Part shown: in pieces, positions 9,372 through 19,727 of the stretch
Layout: the number at the start of each line of letters is the position of its first letter
How positions within the stretch are numbered: the first letter of the stretch is position 1
DNA from: Isoetes taiwanensis
Taxonomy: Eukaryota > Streptophyta > Lycopodiopsida > Isoetales > Isoetaceae
Length of the DNA: 64,000 nucleotides
Assembly: GCA_021234155.1 (NCBI GenBank)
Contig: JAJEKV010000014.1
Coordinates: 16,650,872 to 16,714,871, forward strand
Direction: 5' to 3'
Position numbers and translations under genes: made by a program
Notes under the pieces: model-generated
Database searches by the model: none
The model's input: the letters and a program-made list of their open reading frames with translations, nothing else
Told to the model about the DNA's origin: nothing

Positions 9372-10742
9372 GGATCTGTCAACCAATTTGTTGGCAAAAT
9401 ACTGCAATCATTGGGGAACTTGACAAGTCTCACTACCTTGTAAGCACTTTGATCAAATGCATTCATGCATGTTCATGATGATTTTGTGTGCTTGAGAGGT
9501 TTAACTAATGTGCCTTCAAATGTTTCACGCTCATGCAGGCACCTACAGAACAATCAAATAGTTGGGACCATTAATGTACTTCGGCTGCTCCCTTCACATG
9601 ATCGGTAAGATTCTTAAGTCTACATGCTCTTCTGACATTGTCCATTCCTGGACTAATTATGTATACGACTAATTTTGGCAATTTACAGGAACATTGCAAA
9701 CAACCAATTTACGGCTTGGATTCCCTCGTCTATGCTCGCTATCCCTCCCTTTGGAGATAAAAGATCAGTGCTTTCAGCAATCAACGGTACTTGTTTTATT
9801 GTTTGCACATAACAATCAACAACAATATTTTGGATGCTGTAACTACATTTTTTTCTAATTTATTACCTTTTTGGCAGATTCGATGGTAATCTATTCGGTG
9901 CATCCCCTGCACCTCCACCACCTCTTTTAGCATCATCACCTTCTCAAGGTGCTAAAACTGGAATCCATAAGCTGAGTCCTGCAAGTGGATATGCTTCACC
10001 TATCACTGTTAGCAAACATGCAAATGAAAGATTGTTCTGGAATGGTGGAAATGAAAGATTGTTCTATTCTATTCTATTCTATTCTATTCTTGCAATAGCT
10101 GTGGTTGTCTTGATAGTGATGTTCTTCTCATGGAGGATATCAAAAGATGATATAAATGAAGATAATGGGGCTAATGGAACTTCCTCTTGGTCACATCTTT
10201 GGAGGACATGGAAGGATGATAAATATAAAACTAGTCATGTAAACAGGACATCCTCCTTTGGTTTCTCCAAAAGGTAAGATATGCCAAAATTTCTCACAAG
10301 CATTAATGCCAGTTTATGGAAACTCATTCATCCACCTCTTGATGGCAGCAACGAAGGAGAGCGTGGAGCAGGACAGATATGCCCAAGCAGAAATCATTTT
10401 CATTTATCCTGCTTTGAAGAAGTCTAAACCTCAAGACCCCGTTGCTTATCTCAATTATTGCAGGTGTTTGCATGAAGTATGCTTGCCTGCTATCACCCAC
10501 AGAAATATCAAGTCAGTAAATATCCTTCTTGATGATGAGCTCAACTCATGTGTTTCAGATTGTGGGCTTGCAGCGTTGGTGCCATTGAGCTATGAACATC
10601 AAGTTTCGACACAAATGTTGACATCATTTGGCTATAGTGCTCCAGAATGTGCAACGTCAGGAATATATACTGTAAAAAGTGATGTTTACAGTTTTGGCGT
10701 TGTCATGCTTAAACTATTAACGAGACACACATCCATAGACAG
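9372..10742 (+). pseudogene. STRUBBELIG-family (SRF) receptor kinase, exons of a broken gene
   Basis: SRF proteins are plasma-membrane LRR receptor kinases with an atypical kinase domain. Exons bounded by AG/GT sites: 9372-9439 and 9539-9604 (LRRs, LQNNQIVGTI), 9689-9786 (NIANNQFTAWIPSSM), 9878-10273 (proline-rich APPPPLL, then a membrane segment AIAVVVLIVMFF) and about 10464-10742 (kinase C-lobe). The C-lobe reads THRNIKSVNILLDDELNS then SDCGLAAL, with HRN instead of HRD and DCG instead of DFG, as in SRF pseudokinases, and later SFGYSAPE and KSDVYSFGVVML. The kinase N-lobe is missing: 10300-10463 does not code for it. Signal peptide, SUB domain and further LRRs are not found. The piece from 9372 on is spliceable in form but cannot give a whole receptor. 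Confidence 0.82.
10062..10091 (+). repeat. (TTCTA)n pentanucleotide repeat in SRF exon
   Basis: About six TTCTA units form part of the exon and encode FYSILFYSIL just before the membrane segment. A 17-base phrase (AAATGAAAGATTGTTCT) is duplicated right before it. The same pentamer, read as ATTCT, forms the tail of the LINE family at 12560 and 13190. Confidence 0.85.
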
Positions 10743-10935
10743 GTAATCAACACAATAAAGTTTTTGTTCACAAAATCAAGCAAGCTAACATTAGAAAGCG
10801 ATATGATCCTTATCTGCTTAGAATATACTAATGGACTCTTAGTACATCAAGATGTAAATTTTTAGTTACAAATCTTCTATATATCATCAAAGTATTTCAA
10901 GTGCTGATGCCACTCAGTGGATGGCATGATGGGGG

Positions 10936-11592
10936 ATGAATATTTATGATTTATTGCATAAAGATGATATCCGCGCATGGGTCAAAATGAATGTTCTTCA
11001 TAGGACATGGAGAGATGGAGCCGTAAAAAAGGAGTTTTATAAGACGCATATTAATCCTACATTGCAGGAGGCAAAATATTTGGCAGATGGGATTCCCACG
11101 AAGTATAGACATGCCATCTGCAGGATGAGGCTGAGCGCACATAGGCTGGATGTTGAAGTAGGCAGGTGGAATGACATTTCTCACGAGCTTAGATTGTGTA
11201 AGATATGTGAAGCCGGGATACCTGAAGATGAGGAACATGTACTTCTACATTGCCATGCTTACAGAGATATTCGAGAGAAGTATGATGTATGTGCTGACAC
11301 ATTGATGGCTTTCTTTGATTTTCCAGGATCACATATTGGGAGATGTATCATTGATATTTTAGAGCGTAGGGATGATGTTTTAAGAACCTTAAAAGTAGAT
11401 GAGTTAGAGATAGGAGAGACTAATGCATTACTATCAGAGGATAACCAAACTACCTTTGTGGTAACATGGCTGTCGTTTGGAACAAGTAGAGTTGGTATAA
11501 CAACAAGTGGAATTGGTATTGTTCGAAAGGAACATAATGTTGTACTTAGCTTCAGAGATACGATGGCAATGATATGCAGCATGTTTTGCTGA
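10936..11592 (+). CDS. LINE reverse-transcriptase C-terminal region, open frame
   Basis: This 218-residue open frame holds the C-terminal zinc knuckle of a non-LTR retrotransposon protein. SAHRLDVEVGRWNDI is followed by LCKICEAGIPEDEEHVLLHC, which gives C88-x2-C91-x9-H101-x4-C106, and then YRDIREKY. This matches the arrangement after the RT domain in plant and animal LINEs. No RT motifs lie upstream, so it is 5'-truncated. It lies in what would be the SRF intron or 3' flank. The last 45 residues may be chance extension. No tail repeat is evident after 11592. It could also be an exapted host exon, but nothing supports that. Confidence 0.7.
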   Translation: MNIYDLLHKDDIRAWVKMNVLHRTWRDGAVKKEFYKTHINPTLQEAKYLADGIPTKYRHAICRMRLSAHRLDVEVGRWNDISHELRLCKICEAGIPEDEEHVLLHCHAYRDIREKYDVCADTLMAFFDFPGSHIGRCIIDILERRDDVLRTLKVDELEIGETNALLSEDNQTTFVVTWLSFGTSRVGITTSGIGIVRKEHNVVLSFRDTMAMICSMFC

Positions 11593-11820
11593 TGAGCTAA
11601 TCAATGCAGCTATATGGATAGTGAAACATGCAATCATGCAAAAAATAGTTTTATCAAAAGGATCAAGGATATCTCAAGGTGATTGATTAGCCCCTAGTTG
11701 GTAATTATAGTGCTAGATTATCATGATTCTAAGATCTCTTTGTGTTTCATGAACTATGTAGGTCCTACAAACATGTTCATGCTTCACATGGACATGGCAT
11801 ACCATACATAAAATGACATA

Positions 11821-12300
11821 ATGAGAATTATAGATAATTTACATGACAGGTTTCTTATAGGTCAAGGTGCTTCTAGCAAGGTTTTCAAATGCATCCTTAA
11901 GAATGGAATAAAATCAATATCCATTAAAAAGATATATAATCACCATCCACAAAACATTCGCAATTTTGAAATAGAACTTGAAATCTCGGGTCAGATAAAA
12001 CACCATGCCCTCATGGATATTTTCCTTCTCCTTTTGGGAACCTCTTGGAAACCTCTTATTTTATGATTACATGGGAAATAGAAGCTTATGGGATGTGCTG
12101 CATGGTACGTGAAGTTCAGATTTTGATACTGCAATGAATTGTCTGTTGCGTAGCATTGAGTTTGGATTTTGTTTCAGGCCTTGTTCAAAAGGTTAAGCTT
12201 GATTGTGAGAGACGACTCAATATTGCACACGGATCTGCAAACGGCTTGCATATTCTTCATCATGATTGTAACCCTGTGTATACATATACATCAGGGCCTC
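11821..12300 (+). pseudogene. ERECTA-type receptor kinase fragment, copy A
   Basis: ERECTA-family LRR kinases control growth and stomatal patterning from the plasma membrane. The first exon reads FLIGQGASSKVFKCILKNG (glycine loop), SISIKKIYNHHPQ (the catalytic lysine region) and FEIELEISGQIKH. After a one-base shift, LGNLLFYDYMGN and SLWDVLHG follow. An intron with GTGAAG donor (12110) and TTTCAG acceptor (about 12178) leads to VQKVKLDCERRLNIAHGSAN and LHILHHDCNP. The wording LKNG, YNHHPQ, LWDVLHG and HHDCNP is ERECTA-like and unlike SRF. The catalytic loop and everything after it are absent, so no active kinase can result. Confidence 0.78.
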
Positions 12301-12559
12301 TAGTTTTCAATTTTTAGTGATATGCTATGAATGTACTAAAGCTCTAGTATATATTTCTAGTACTAAAGGTGCCTCTTAGAAATGTGCTATTAGATATACG
12401 ATGCATAGTAGATATAATGAAGTGAAGGCACGGAATACAATAGGAAGTCAAGAGCAAAAAGCATTGGTGTTGATCTAGGCCACTAAAGAGATACATTGAG
12501 GTTCAATTTACATGTTCGTATTTGTCTTACAATTCAAAACATTCTAATATTGTTATTGG

Positions 12560-12606
12560 TCTCCGTGGACGTTAAAAAAACTATTCTATTCTATTCTATT
12601 CTATTC
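12560..12606 (+). mobile_element. Minimal 5'-truncated LINE tail insertion
   Basis: The segment TCTCCGTGGACGTTAAAAAA followed by (CTATT)n is absent from the same place in copy B (near 15622, TTATTGG then CCTTTTAAG). It matches the 3' end of the LINE at 13190-15167, whose reverse complement ends GGTCTCCGTGGACGATAAAA plus (ATTCT)n. It is therefore a roughly 47-base dead-on-arrival copy of that family. Confidence 0.85.
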
Positions 12607-12956
12607 TTTTAAGTTTAAGTGTAACATATGTGTATGGTATTGGTCTCTCATTTAACCCATTACATTTTTTGCAAATGCTTTTTACAAATTTTTATTGAGC
12701 GAAAAAAGTTTTAATCAAAAATAAATTTTTGTACGTTACCAAACCATTGAAAAATATCTAAACTAAACTAAGAAAAGCCAGACTCCTAGAAATTTTCGAA
12801 CCCTAAAAGTGAAGACAAACCCAGATAGCATTATTGTACTAGACTAAGCTCTAGTGAAACCTTAACCCTGTTCCGGCAGTCGAAGGTGGGGGAAATGATA
12901 ATGGCAAAGGGAAAAAAGGTATGGTGCTTTCCTGTTCCTTAGTTAATGGATTTTTA

Positions 12957-13189
12957 TTATAGGTCAAGGTGCTTCTAGCAAGGTCTTCAAATGCATCCTT
13001 AAGAATGGAATAAAATCAATATCCATTAAAAAGATATATAATCACCATCCACAAAACATTCGCAATTTTGAAATAGAACTTGAAATCTCGGGTCAGATAA
13101 AACACCAAATTTTTTGTTAGCCCTCATGGATATTTTCCTTCTCCTTTTGGGAACCTCTTGGAAACCTCTTATTTTATGATTACATGGGA
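12957..13189 (+). pseudogene. ERECTA-type kinase fragment, copy B, first part
   Basis: Duplicate of 11855-12080. It repeats GQGASSKVFKCILKNG and the IKKIYNHHPQ region but has an extra stretch (AAATTTTTTGTTA) near 13109, which breaks the frame further. It is cut by the LINE insertion immediately after the codons for YDYMG. Confidence 0.8.
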
Positions 13190-15167
13190 TAGAATAGAAT
13201 AGAATAGAATATGATTTTATCGTCCACGGAGACCAACTGGCCTATGGGACCCAAGTACAAAGAGAGAGCAGCAGGCGCATTACTACCAGGATTAAAAAAC
13301 CCCCGCCCCGAAGGGTTTTCGGGGGAAAAACCTTAGTAGCAATAAGGATGCTGACATACTGCACAGTTATATACATAATCACAAGTACAGCAATTTGAGG
13401 TTAATGTCGGACGGGGGCATAACCGAAGTCCGCGTATCCATTACCTCCTGAGGTACGATCCCAACAAGCCCTACAGAGGCCGGGGCTCAGAGCTCATGCC
13501 AGCCCGATGGGGCACAACTAACCGAGCATACCGAGCCAGGATATGCTCGCATCGCACGGACAGCCCGGAGGGTATGACTTTCATCCTCAATGGCGCTCGC
13601 TGACAAAGATCGACAGACTCGGTCCTCACGCGGCCCCGAATCCATCTCCCTATCTCAATGCGGAGGTGGTGTGCACTGCGCGAATGGAAGCAATCACCGC
13701 GGCTTTTTCATGGGTAGATGGGTGCGCAGGTAGTGGTGTGGGCCCCCTCGTGAGCATGGGATTAACCCGCCGGCCGATAATTTTCCACCTTGACATGTGA
13801 CGTGGCCTCTGCGATCCCAAAGCTTCGCCATGAAGCAAGCATCCAAGTACCGCTTCAAGGCGCGGCGTTCCTTCGGTGTATGCACCGTCCACATCCGTGT
13901 GCTCGCGACATTCCATAGCGAACCACCGGGCTTGCTTGTCTTTCCAAAGAAGCTTTGAGTCGCCAAGGGCCCATCGCCATCGCCAAAGCAAGGTTGGGCA
14001 GCCGGGCTTCATCCATAGCCACCACCTTCCTGGAAGTAAATAATGTGACGCTCCGTTCAGTGACCCTCTCAGAATGGAAGGAAGCCTGTCTCTGGAGCAA
14101 GATCGATATGGGACCGTGGATTTCACTCCCAAAGCCCGGGCCAAGAAGGCCTTCTGCACTGCTCTAGATCATTCCAAGTGGTGAGGGATATCACCGCCCC
14201 CACACTTACGCCCCATAGAGGAGGACCGGTTCAACCAAGGCCCCCGAACAAGTGTGCCTGGTGACCCCATGCATATAGCTCGCCTTGGATCGTTGTTTTG
14301 CATTGCATCTGTGGCTTTCCTCACCAGCGGGACTGACCAGTAACCCTCGATGGATGCATCCCGGTGTGTGGTAGTAGAAAACTCAATGCCCAAATACTTA
14401 TAAGATCGAGCCACCTCCACTACCGCCCCCCGGTAAGTGAATGAGGGGAAGGTGGGTGCCGGATGATGGGGAGCACACCTTTGTCTTGGCCAAGTTAACT
14501 CTCATGTCGGTGAATTGGCGAGAAAGTGTCCAAAGCATCCAGGTGGCGTTGCATGTCCTTCGGGGTATATGCGGCAGTCAACATCATCGCGATATATGAG
14601 TTGCCGGATTATGTGGTGCATCAACCGGAGCCCCCGGGTGTTTCGACTAGCCATTCTTCTAGCCTGGTCAATGTACAAGCCGAAGAGCGCGGGGATAGAG
14701 GGCAGCCCTCGGCGCACCCTTAATGCTACTAACAACGGGCTCCCCGACGATTGGTGAGACGACCGGAGCAAGCCTCAGATAATCAGTATATAGCATTCTC
14801 GCAAGTCGACGGGGTCCCTAGTCGCCTCTAAATGGGTCCCACAACTTATCCCGAGGTAATCGTGGTCAAAAGCCTTTGCGAAATCCACAAAGCAACAAGA
14901 CAGATTCTCAAGGCCGATTAGGCTATCCTCTATGAGTGTTCGCAGAGTGAAGATATGGTCAATAGTAGAATGCCGGGGGCGGAAGCCTGCCTGCGTGAGA
15001 GCCCGCACTTCTCCACCCTCTGCCCAAAGTGTCAATCGCCGCTCAAGAATCCCGGCAAGCAACTTGGCAAAGACAGAACTGACCATAATGGTACGATAGT
15101 TGGCTGGGCTGTGGGGGTCCCCTGCTTTGTATATGGGCACAACTCTACTAGTAGTCCAGTGCGGGGG
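13190..15167 (-). mobile_element. 5'-truncated LINE with (ATTCT)n tail, inserted in copy B
   Basis: Read on the minus strand it runs from RT (about 15140) through a C-terminal knuckle region to a 3' UTR and a tail of about four ATTCT units at 13190-13210. The UTR has a G/C hairpin near 13302-13325 (CCCCGCCCCGAAGGGTTTTCGGGG on plus). Host sequence flanks it: CATGGGA on the left and GAAGCTTATGG on the right, while the uninterrupted copy reads CATGGGAAATAGAAGCTTATGG. Four to five target bases were lost and there is no target-site duplication. GC-rich, unlike the host DNA around it. Confidence 0.88.
14169..15140 (-). pseudogene. LINE reverse transcriptase pieces
   Basis: Three minus-strand frames in order give the RT domain of the LINE. 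15140-14775 has YKAGDPHSPANYRTIMVSSV, RRLTLWAEG, LTQAGFRPRHSTIDHIFTLR and CFVDFAKAFD (the first catalytic aspartate). 14771-14502 has GLPSIPALFGLYID and then QLIYRDDVD, the Y-x-D-D box. 14420-14169 has SYKYLGIEFSTT and GYWSVPLVRKA from the region after the palm. Frame shifts separate all three, so the protein is inactive. The endonuclease is missing. The fragment at 20395-20910 is of the same family. Confidence 0.85.
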
Positions 15168-15345
15168 GAAGCTTATGGGATGTGCTGCATAGATTTTGAT
15201 ACTGCAATGAATTGTCTGTTGCGTAGCATTGAGTTTGGATTTTGTTTCAGGCCCTGTTCAAAAGGTTAAGCTTGATTGTGAGAGACGACTCAATATTGCA
15301 CACGGATCTGCAAACGGCTTTCATATTCTTCATCATGATTGTAAC
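15168..15345 (+). pseudogene. ERECTA-type kinase fragment, copy B, second part
   Basis: Continues copy B after the LINE: GAAGCTTATGGGATGTGCTG codes SLWDVL, then the intron and the exon with VKLDCERRLNIAHGSAN and HILHHDC. The splice donor present in copy A (GGTACGTGAAG) has been lost here, so this copy could not be spliced in the same way. The remaining duplicated sequence to 15979 is non-coding. Confidence 0.75.
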
Positions 15346-15979
15346 ATACACATATACATCAGGGCCTCTAGTTTTCAATTTTTACTGATATGCTATGAAT
15401 ATACTAAAGCTGTAATATATATTTCTAGTACTTAAGGTGCCTCTTAGAAATGTGCTACTAGATATACGATGCATAGTAGATATAATGAAGTGAAGGCACG
15501 GAATACAATAGGAAGCCAAGAGCAAAAAGCATTGGTGTTGATCTAGGCCACTAAAGAGATACATTGAGGTTCAATTTACATGTTCGTATTTGTCTTACAA
15601 TTCAAAACATTCTAATATTGTTATTGGCCTTTTAAGTTTAAGTGTAACATATGTGTATGGTATTGGTCTCTCATTTAACCCATTACATTTTTTGCAAATG
15701 CTTTTTACAAATTTTTATTGGGCGAAAAAAGTTTTAATCAAAAATAAATTTTTATACGTTACCAAACCATTGAAAAATATCTAAACTAAAATAAGAAAAG
15801 CCAGACTCCTAGAAACTTTCAAACCCTAAAAGTGAAGACAAATCCAGATAGCATTATTGTACTAGACTAAGCTCTAGTGAAACCTTAACCCTGTTCCGGC
15901 AGTCGAAGGTGGGGGAAATGATAATGGCAAAGGGAAAAAAGGTAGGGTGCTTTCCTGTTCCTTAGTTAATGGATTTTTA

Positions 15980-16600
15980 GTTCTTCCTGATGCTGAGGTT
16001 TTATGCAATGTTTCATAGAATGGTAGCTTCCATGTATAATTCTCATTTCTTAATCTTACAATTGGATTTCAAATCATTCCTTTGAAACATATATTAGGAT
16101 ATTCTGATTACAGTTTCAAGGTGGAAAATCGTGGATTGGACTAGCAGAAACGCAAGAATCCATAAAACCCATTTGGAAAATCGCCATCGTAGGAAGGAGA
16201 CCGACAAAAGACCACATCACATAGGGCCAGAAAAACAAAAGCGGCCGAGGCATCCAACACTCCTGCATAAAAAAAAACCCTCATGGTTCTAGACGAAAAT
16301 TAGTTGACAAATTTTTTGTTGTGGTTGTTAATTGGGGTTCTTTTGCTTTTACATCGACTTAAAAAAGCAGCCTAACTGAGTACGGGTATATTGAGAATGG
16401 TGCAAATGAAACGGGTTCGTTTTTTATCTTGAAGGCATGACCCAACAAACCAATGTGCATATGGGTGTGGTGTGTGCATTACATGTCCAATCAAATGTTG
16501 GTAATATGGCATGAGATAAAAAAAGCTTCTTTCTTTCTTATTCGTCCATTCTATTTGTGCTTTGGAGATGGTCCCATGTACACAAAGCATCAAGTAAATG
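15980..16600. other. Spacer between duplication and peroxidase gene
   Basis: AT-rich with a lysine-rich chance frame near 16100-16290. No gene or element recognised. Confidence 0.5.
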
Positions 16601-16631
16601 TTTATTGCAAAAATCATGTATCAAATTTATT
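16601..16631 (-). terminator. Candidate poly(A) signals of peroxidase gene
   Basis: On the minus strand AATAAA occurs at 16631-16626 and at 16606-16601, which is 26 and 51 bases after the peroxidase stop codon. Plant poly(A) signals are loose, so these are only likely candidates. Confidence 0.45.
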
Positions 16632-16656
16632 GTACAAAAGATTGTAGCTTTCACAC

Positions 16657-18102
16657 TTAGTTGACAAACTTGCAATCCTTGCGGATCTCTCCAGCAGTTC
16701 CTATGAGCAGCTCGATAAGGCCCATCTTCACCATAGAGTGTCTGAATTGATCACTAAAGAGAGAAAAGTTGGAAGCACTAGCATCCATAAATGACTTAGT
16801 AATACGAGTATCTAGAAGGGCAGTGTCTGATGTAAATAGACCTCTCTTTTCTTCGATTCCAATAAAGTAGTCAAAATTAAAAAGAAATTGTGTGTGATCC
16901 ATAGGTACTTTAGTAGTAGTGTCTCCAGGAGCACATAATGTTTTGAGTTCTGCAACATATCCTGCCTGTAATGAAGGGTCAAAGTCCCCTTTGCCCGTGA
17001 AATTATAGAGCCTATTGGAGAAGGAACTGCAGTGTGAACTTCCAATAGTGTGTGCACCTAAAAAAGATACTAACCCATTAGAACTGGATTAAATTGGAGA
17101 GTCTATAGGTCGTTAAAGACTTATTTCTAAGCTCATGTATCATCTTCAATACTCATGTCGTATTGTCTTCACCATTACAACAAATAATACATCATATGAA
17201 ATGATGTAAAGGAACTATAAAGAAGTAAATAGGGGTTTTTCACTCGTGGCCTGGGATAACTTACGAAAGGAAGAAATAAGCTAAGGAAGAGCCCTTTGGA
17301 GGATGCATGAAAGATACCTGAAAGTGCAACTAGGTCAAATTTGTTGAGGCCCTTGCTCTTGAAGTTGGTAATTAATGTAGAGATATCAAAAGTGGGACGT
17401 GGTAAATTTGCAAGAGCTTCTGCAGCATGTGATTCCTTGCCGTCTCTACGTCCTGTTGGGACATCCCAAGAGGGTCCTCCAATCTGTTCATGTCAGAGTT
17501 ATTGGAAGGGAAGATTATACAAAATGGGTTGATTTTTATTGTCTACAAAGAAATATAATAGAATACTTACGGCAACAACTGCGTCGCGTGCTGCAAGTGC
17601 AAGGACATCTGCACAAGAGACTGTTTGAGGGCAGACTTTCTCTATTGCAGTCTTGATTGCATCAATAGCAAAGAAACCCCTTAGGCTAAAATTTATTGAA
17701 GAGTCCTTTTCTGCTATATTAAAGGCAGTGGAATTGAGCAATACAGACCCTTCACATCCCTACATATTAACATTCATCACCAATCTATCAATATCATCTC
17801 AACAAGTACTAATATAATATCAGAGTCAGAAGCCAATGGAAAATATGTACCCTGACAAAGCAGTCATGAAAATGTAGCCGGAGAATAGAAGCAGCCAAAG
17901 ATTTGTCACTCTTGATGTATTGCGCAACGATAGAGTTGACAATGTCCTCAGCCTGAGGGCATGTCTTTTTGTAAAATCCGAGTTTAAGGCCATGGGCTTT
18001 CCAAGGAGAAAATCTTTGTCCTGGAACGTAATTGGCAGATGCAATATTAGCACAGAGCAAAATCAATGCAAGGACCAAGGCTACTGATGCTAGAGCTTTC
18101 AT
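16657..18102 (-). CDS. Class III (secretory) peroxidase, four exons, complete
   Basis: Class III peroxidases are secreted haem enzymes that use H2O2 to oxidise phenolics and help build lignin and cross-link walls. Exons on the minus strand: 18102-17851, 17759-17571, 17483-17318, 17057-16657, giving 335 residues. The three introns are all GT-AG and in phase. A signal peptide ([16 protein letters not shown], cleavage near ANIASA) starts it. [10 protein letters not shown] has the distal Arg and His, GAHTIG the proximal haem-ligand His, [12 protein letters not shown] the conserved helix. All eight disulfide cysteines are present: TCP, HDC, GCE, VCP, SCA, SHC, TLC and KDC. GCEGS replaces the usual GCDAS, a mild change at a calcium-site position. 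The end is [11 protein letters not shown]. Length, exon layout and motifs are normal for the family, so it is probably functional. A weak TATA-like stretch lies about 100 bases upstream. Confidence 0.93.
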
Positions 18103-18199
18103 TTTACAGTGGACTTTGCATAGAAACTTCCTTCCTTCCTTCCTTCTAGCAAAGTGGTAAAGTGAGAGGATCTATAGACTCACATGCTAGAATATTTGA

Positions 18200-18216
18200 A
18201 CTATATAATATATAGC
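18200..18216 (-). promoter_or_regulatory. TATA-like element of the peroxidase
   Basis: The stretch CTATATAATATATAGCT (plus strand) lies 98-114 bases upstream of the peroxidase ATG and is nearly symmetrical. A (CTTC)n run at 18126-18146 lies between it and the ATG, in the presumed 5' leader. Confidence 0.5.
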
Positions 18217-19727
18217 TATCGACATTATTACATGTTGTTGTTAGATCATTTGTTTTTGGGGTCAACTTGTGACTGGGTATACATCGTGCATGTCTAGATA
18301 CCGATAAATGGCCAATCATAATAGCCCTGGTTTCTTAAGGCACATGCCTTCCTTTTTTTCTTTTAAATTACATCACTTTGCCATTGCAATTGCCCCATTG
18401 CTTCCACATTGGTTTCCTATCTTGCACTTTTTTCTAGCACTCCACTTGCATTCTACTAAAGCTTGAAGTCACAACGTAGTCCTCTAATCCTATTATATCT
18501 TGGAGCAATAAGAAAACTTTTGGGAATCATATGGGACGTGTGCTAATTCTTAAGGTCTTGTTTATTTGCTTTCATTTTCCAGTACTACGAGCCAACGTAA
18601 GCCAATTAGATTCCAAGTACCAAACTAAGCAAGAACAATTTTGGAGTGGCCAACTGACCTACAAACAATCATTTTCAACTAACCCTTAAGCAAATCAAAC
18701 ATGTTGACTACATCTGTAGCACTACAAATTCCATGATGTAGCACTTCCTTTCAAATGATAGTTTAATTGGAGGGCCAAAAATTGGGTAATGTTATTCTAA
18801 TTGTGTTTAGTCCACTTAATTCTGATTGCAAAACTTCGTGAAGCAATAACTTATGAAATGACCTTCTTTTACATGGCCTTAGCTTCAAATAGTAGCCTTA
18901 TTTATAGATGTTCTTTTTGAAGGAGACAAAATCCCAATGTAATATTTTTTACATCTATGCTTTGAAGGCAAGCTTACCATGAGGCCCTACAAGCTTTTAT
19001 AGGAATAAAATTGTTTATGGCCAAGAAAGTTTAAATAGCTAAACTACAGGATCTTTTCAATAAATAGTTTAAAAATTATTTTGCCGCCATTACAACATGA
19101 TAAACATAAACTTTAGGAGAACACATTCAAAAGCCTAAACAATTCTAAACTGCAAGCAAAAACAAACTTCCGCTATCAACTACCAACATGTGTATCATAA
19201 AGGCATTTTTAAAGTTAAAATTTGTGTAAGCTAAGGTGTTGCCACTTTCAATATATATATCCTAATATATACGTAATTACTATTGGTGGTCGCCAGATCA
19301 GAAGCTTCTTGGTGGCCTTCTGGTGGCCCAGTTCATCCGTTTGTTTAAGGATCTCCCACTTTTTAGAAAAAAAACTGTATTAAGAGTCCATTTATTTGTT
19401 TAGGGATCTTCCACTTTTTAGGAAACAAATTTGTATTAGAAGGGAATTAAACCCTGAATCCCATTATCCAATTTGAATTAGAAGGGAATTGAACCCTGAA
19501 TACATCGACTTAACAATACATTTTAAGTTTATTTTAAGTTCGTAGAAACTCAATTTAATGAAAGGTACTATTATGGCTGCTTTTCTCTACTATGGCTGCT
19601 CAGCCATTGGATTACAACACAATGCTCGACATATTCCTCCAATCACCTTTTATGGCGACATTTGATGGAGGCAAACTCCAATTTTCCAGTTCACCTTTGC
19701 CTCAACCCTGCGCTTCTGCTATTGCAA
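18217..19727. other. AT-rich intergenic DNA upstream of peroxidase
   Basis: No gene seen. Near 19340-19500 an imperfect direct repeat (GGGATCTTCCACTTTTTAG and TTAGAAGGGAATT, each twice) is present. Possible peroxidase promoter elements beyond the TATA-like site cannot be told from chance. Confidence 0.5.

Larger units (their letters stand above)
11855..15979 (+). repeat. Tandem duplication of 1.1 kb (copy B interrupted)
   Basis: Copy A is 11855-12956. Copy B starts at 12957 with the same TTATAGGTCAAGGTG and ends at 15979 with the same GGATTTTTA. Copy B contains a 1978-base LINE (13190-15167). Outside that, the copies are nearly identical over the compared stretches, with a few substitutions and small indels. 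The junction shows no microhomology. Copy A alone carries a short LINE-tail insertion (12560-12606). Copy B alone lacks about 14 bases around the splice donor and carries about 13 extra near 13109. Confidence 0.9.
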
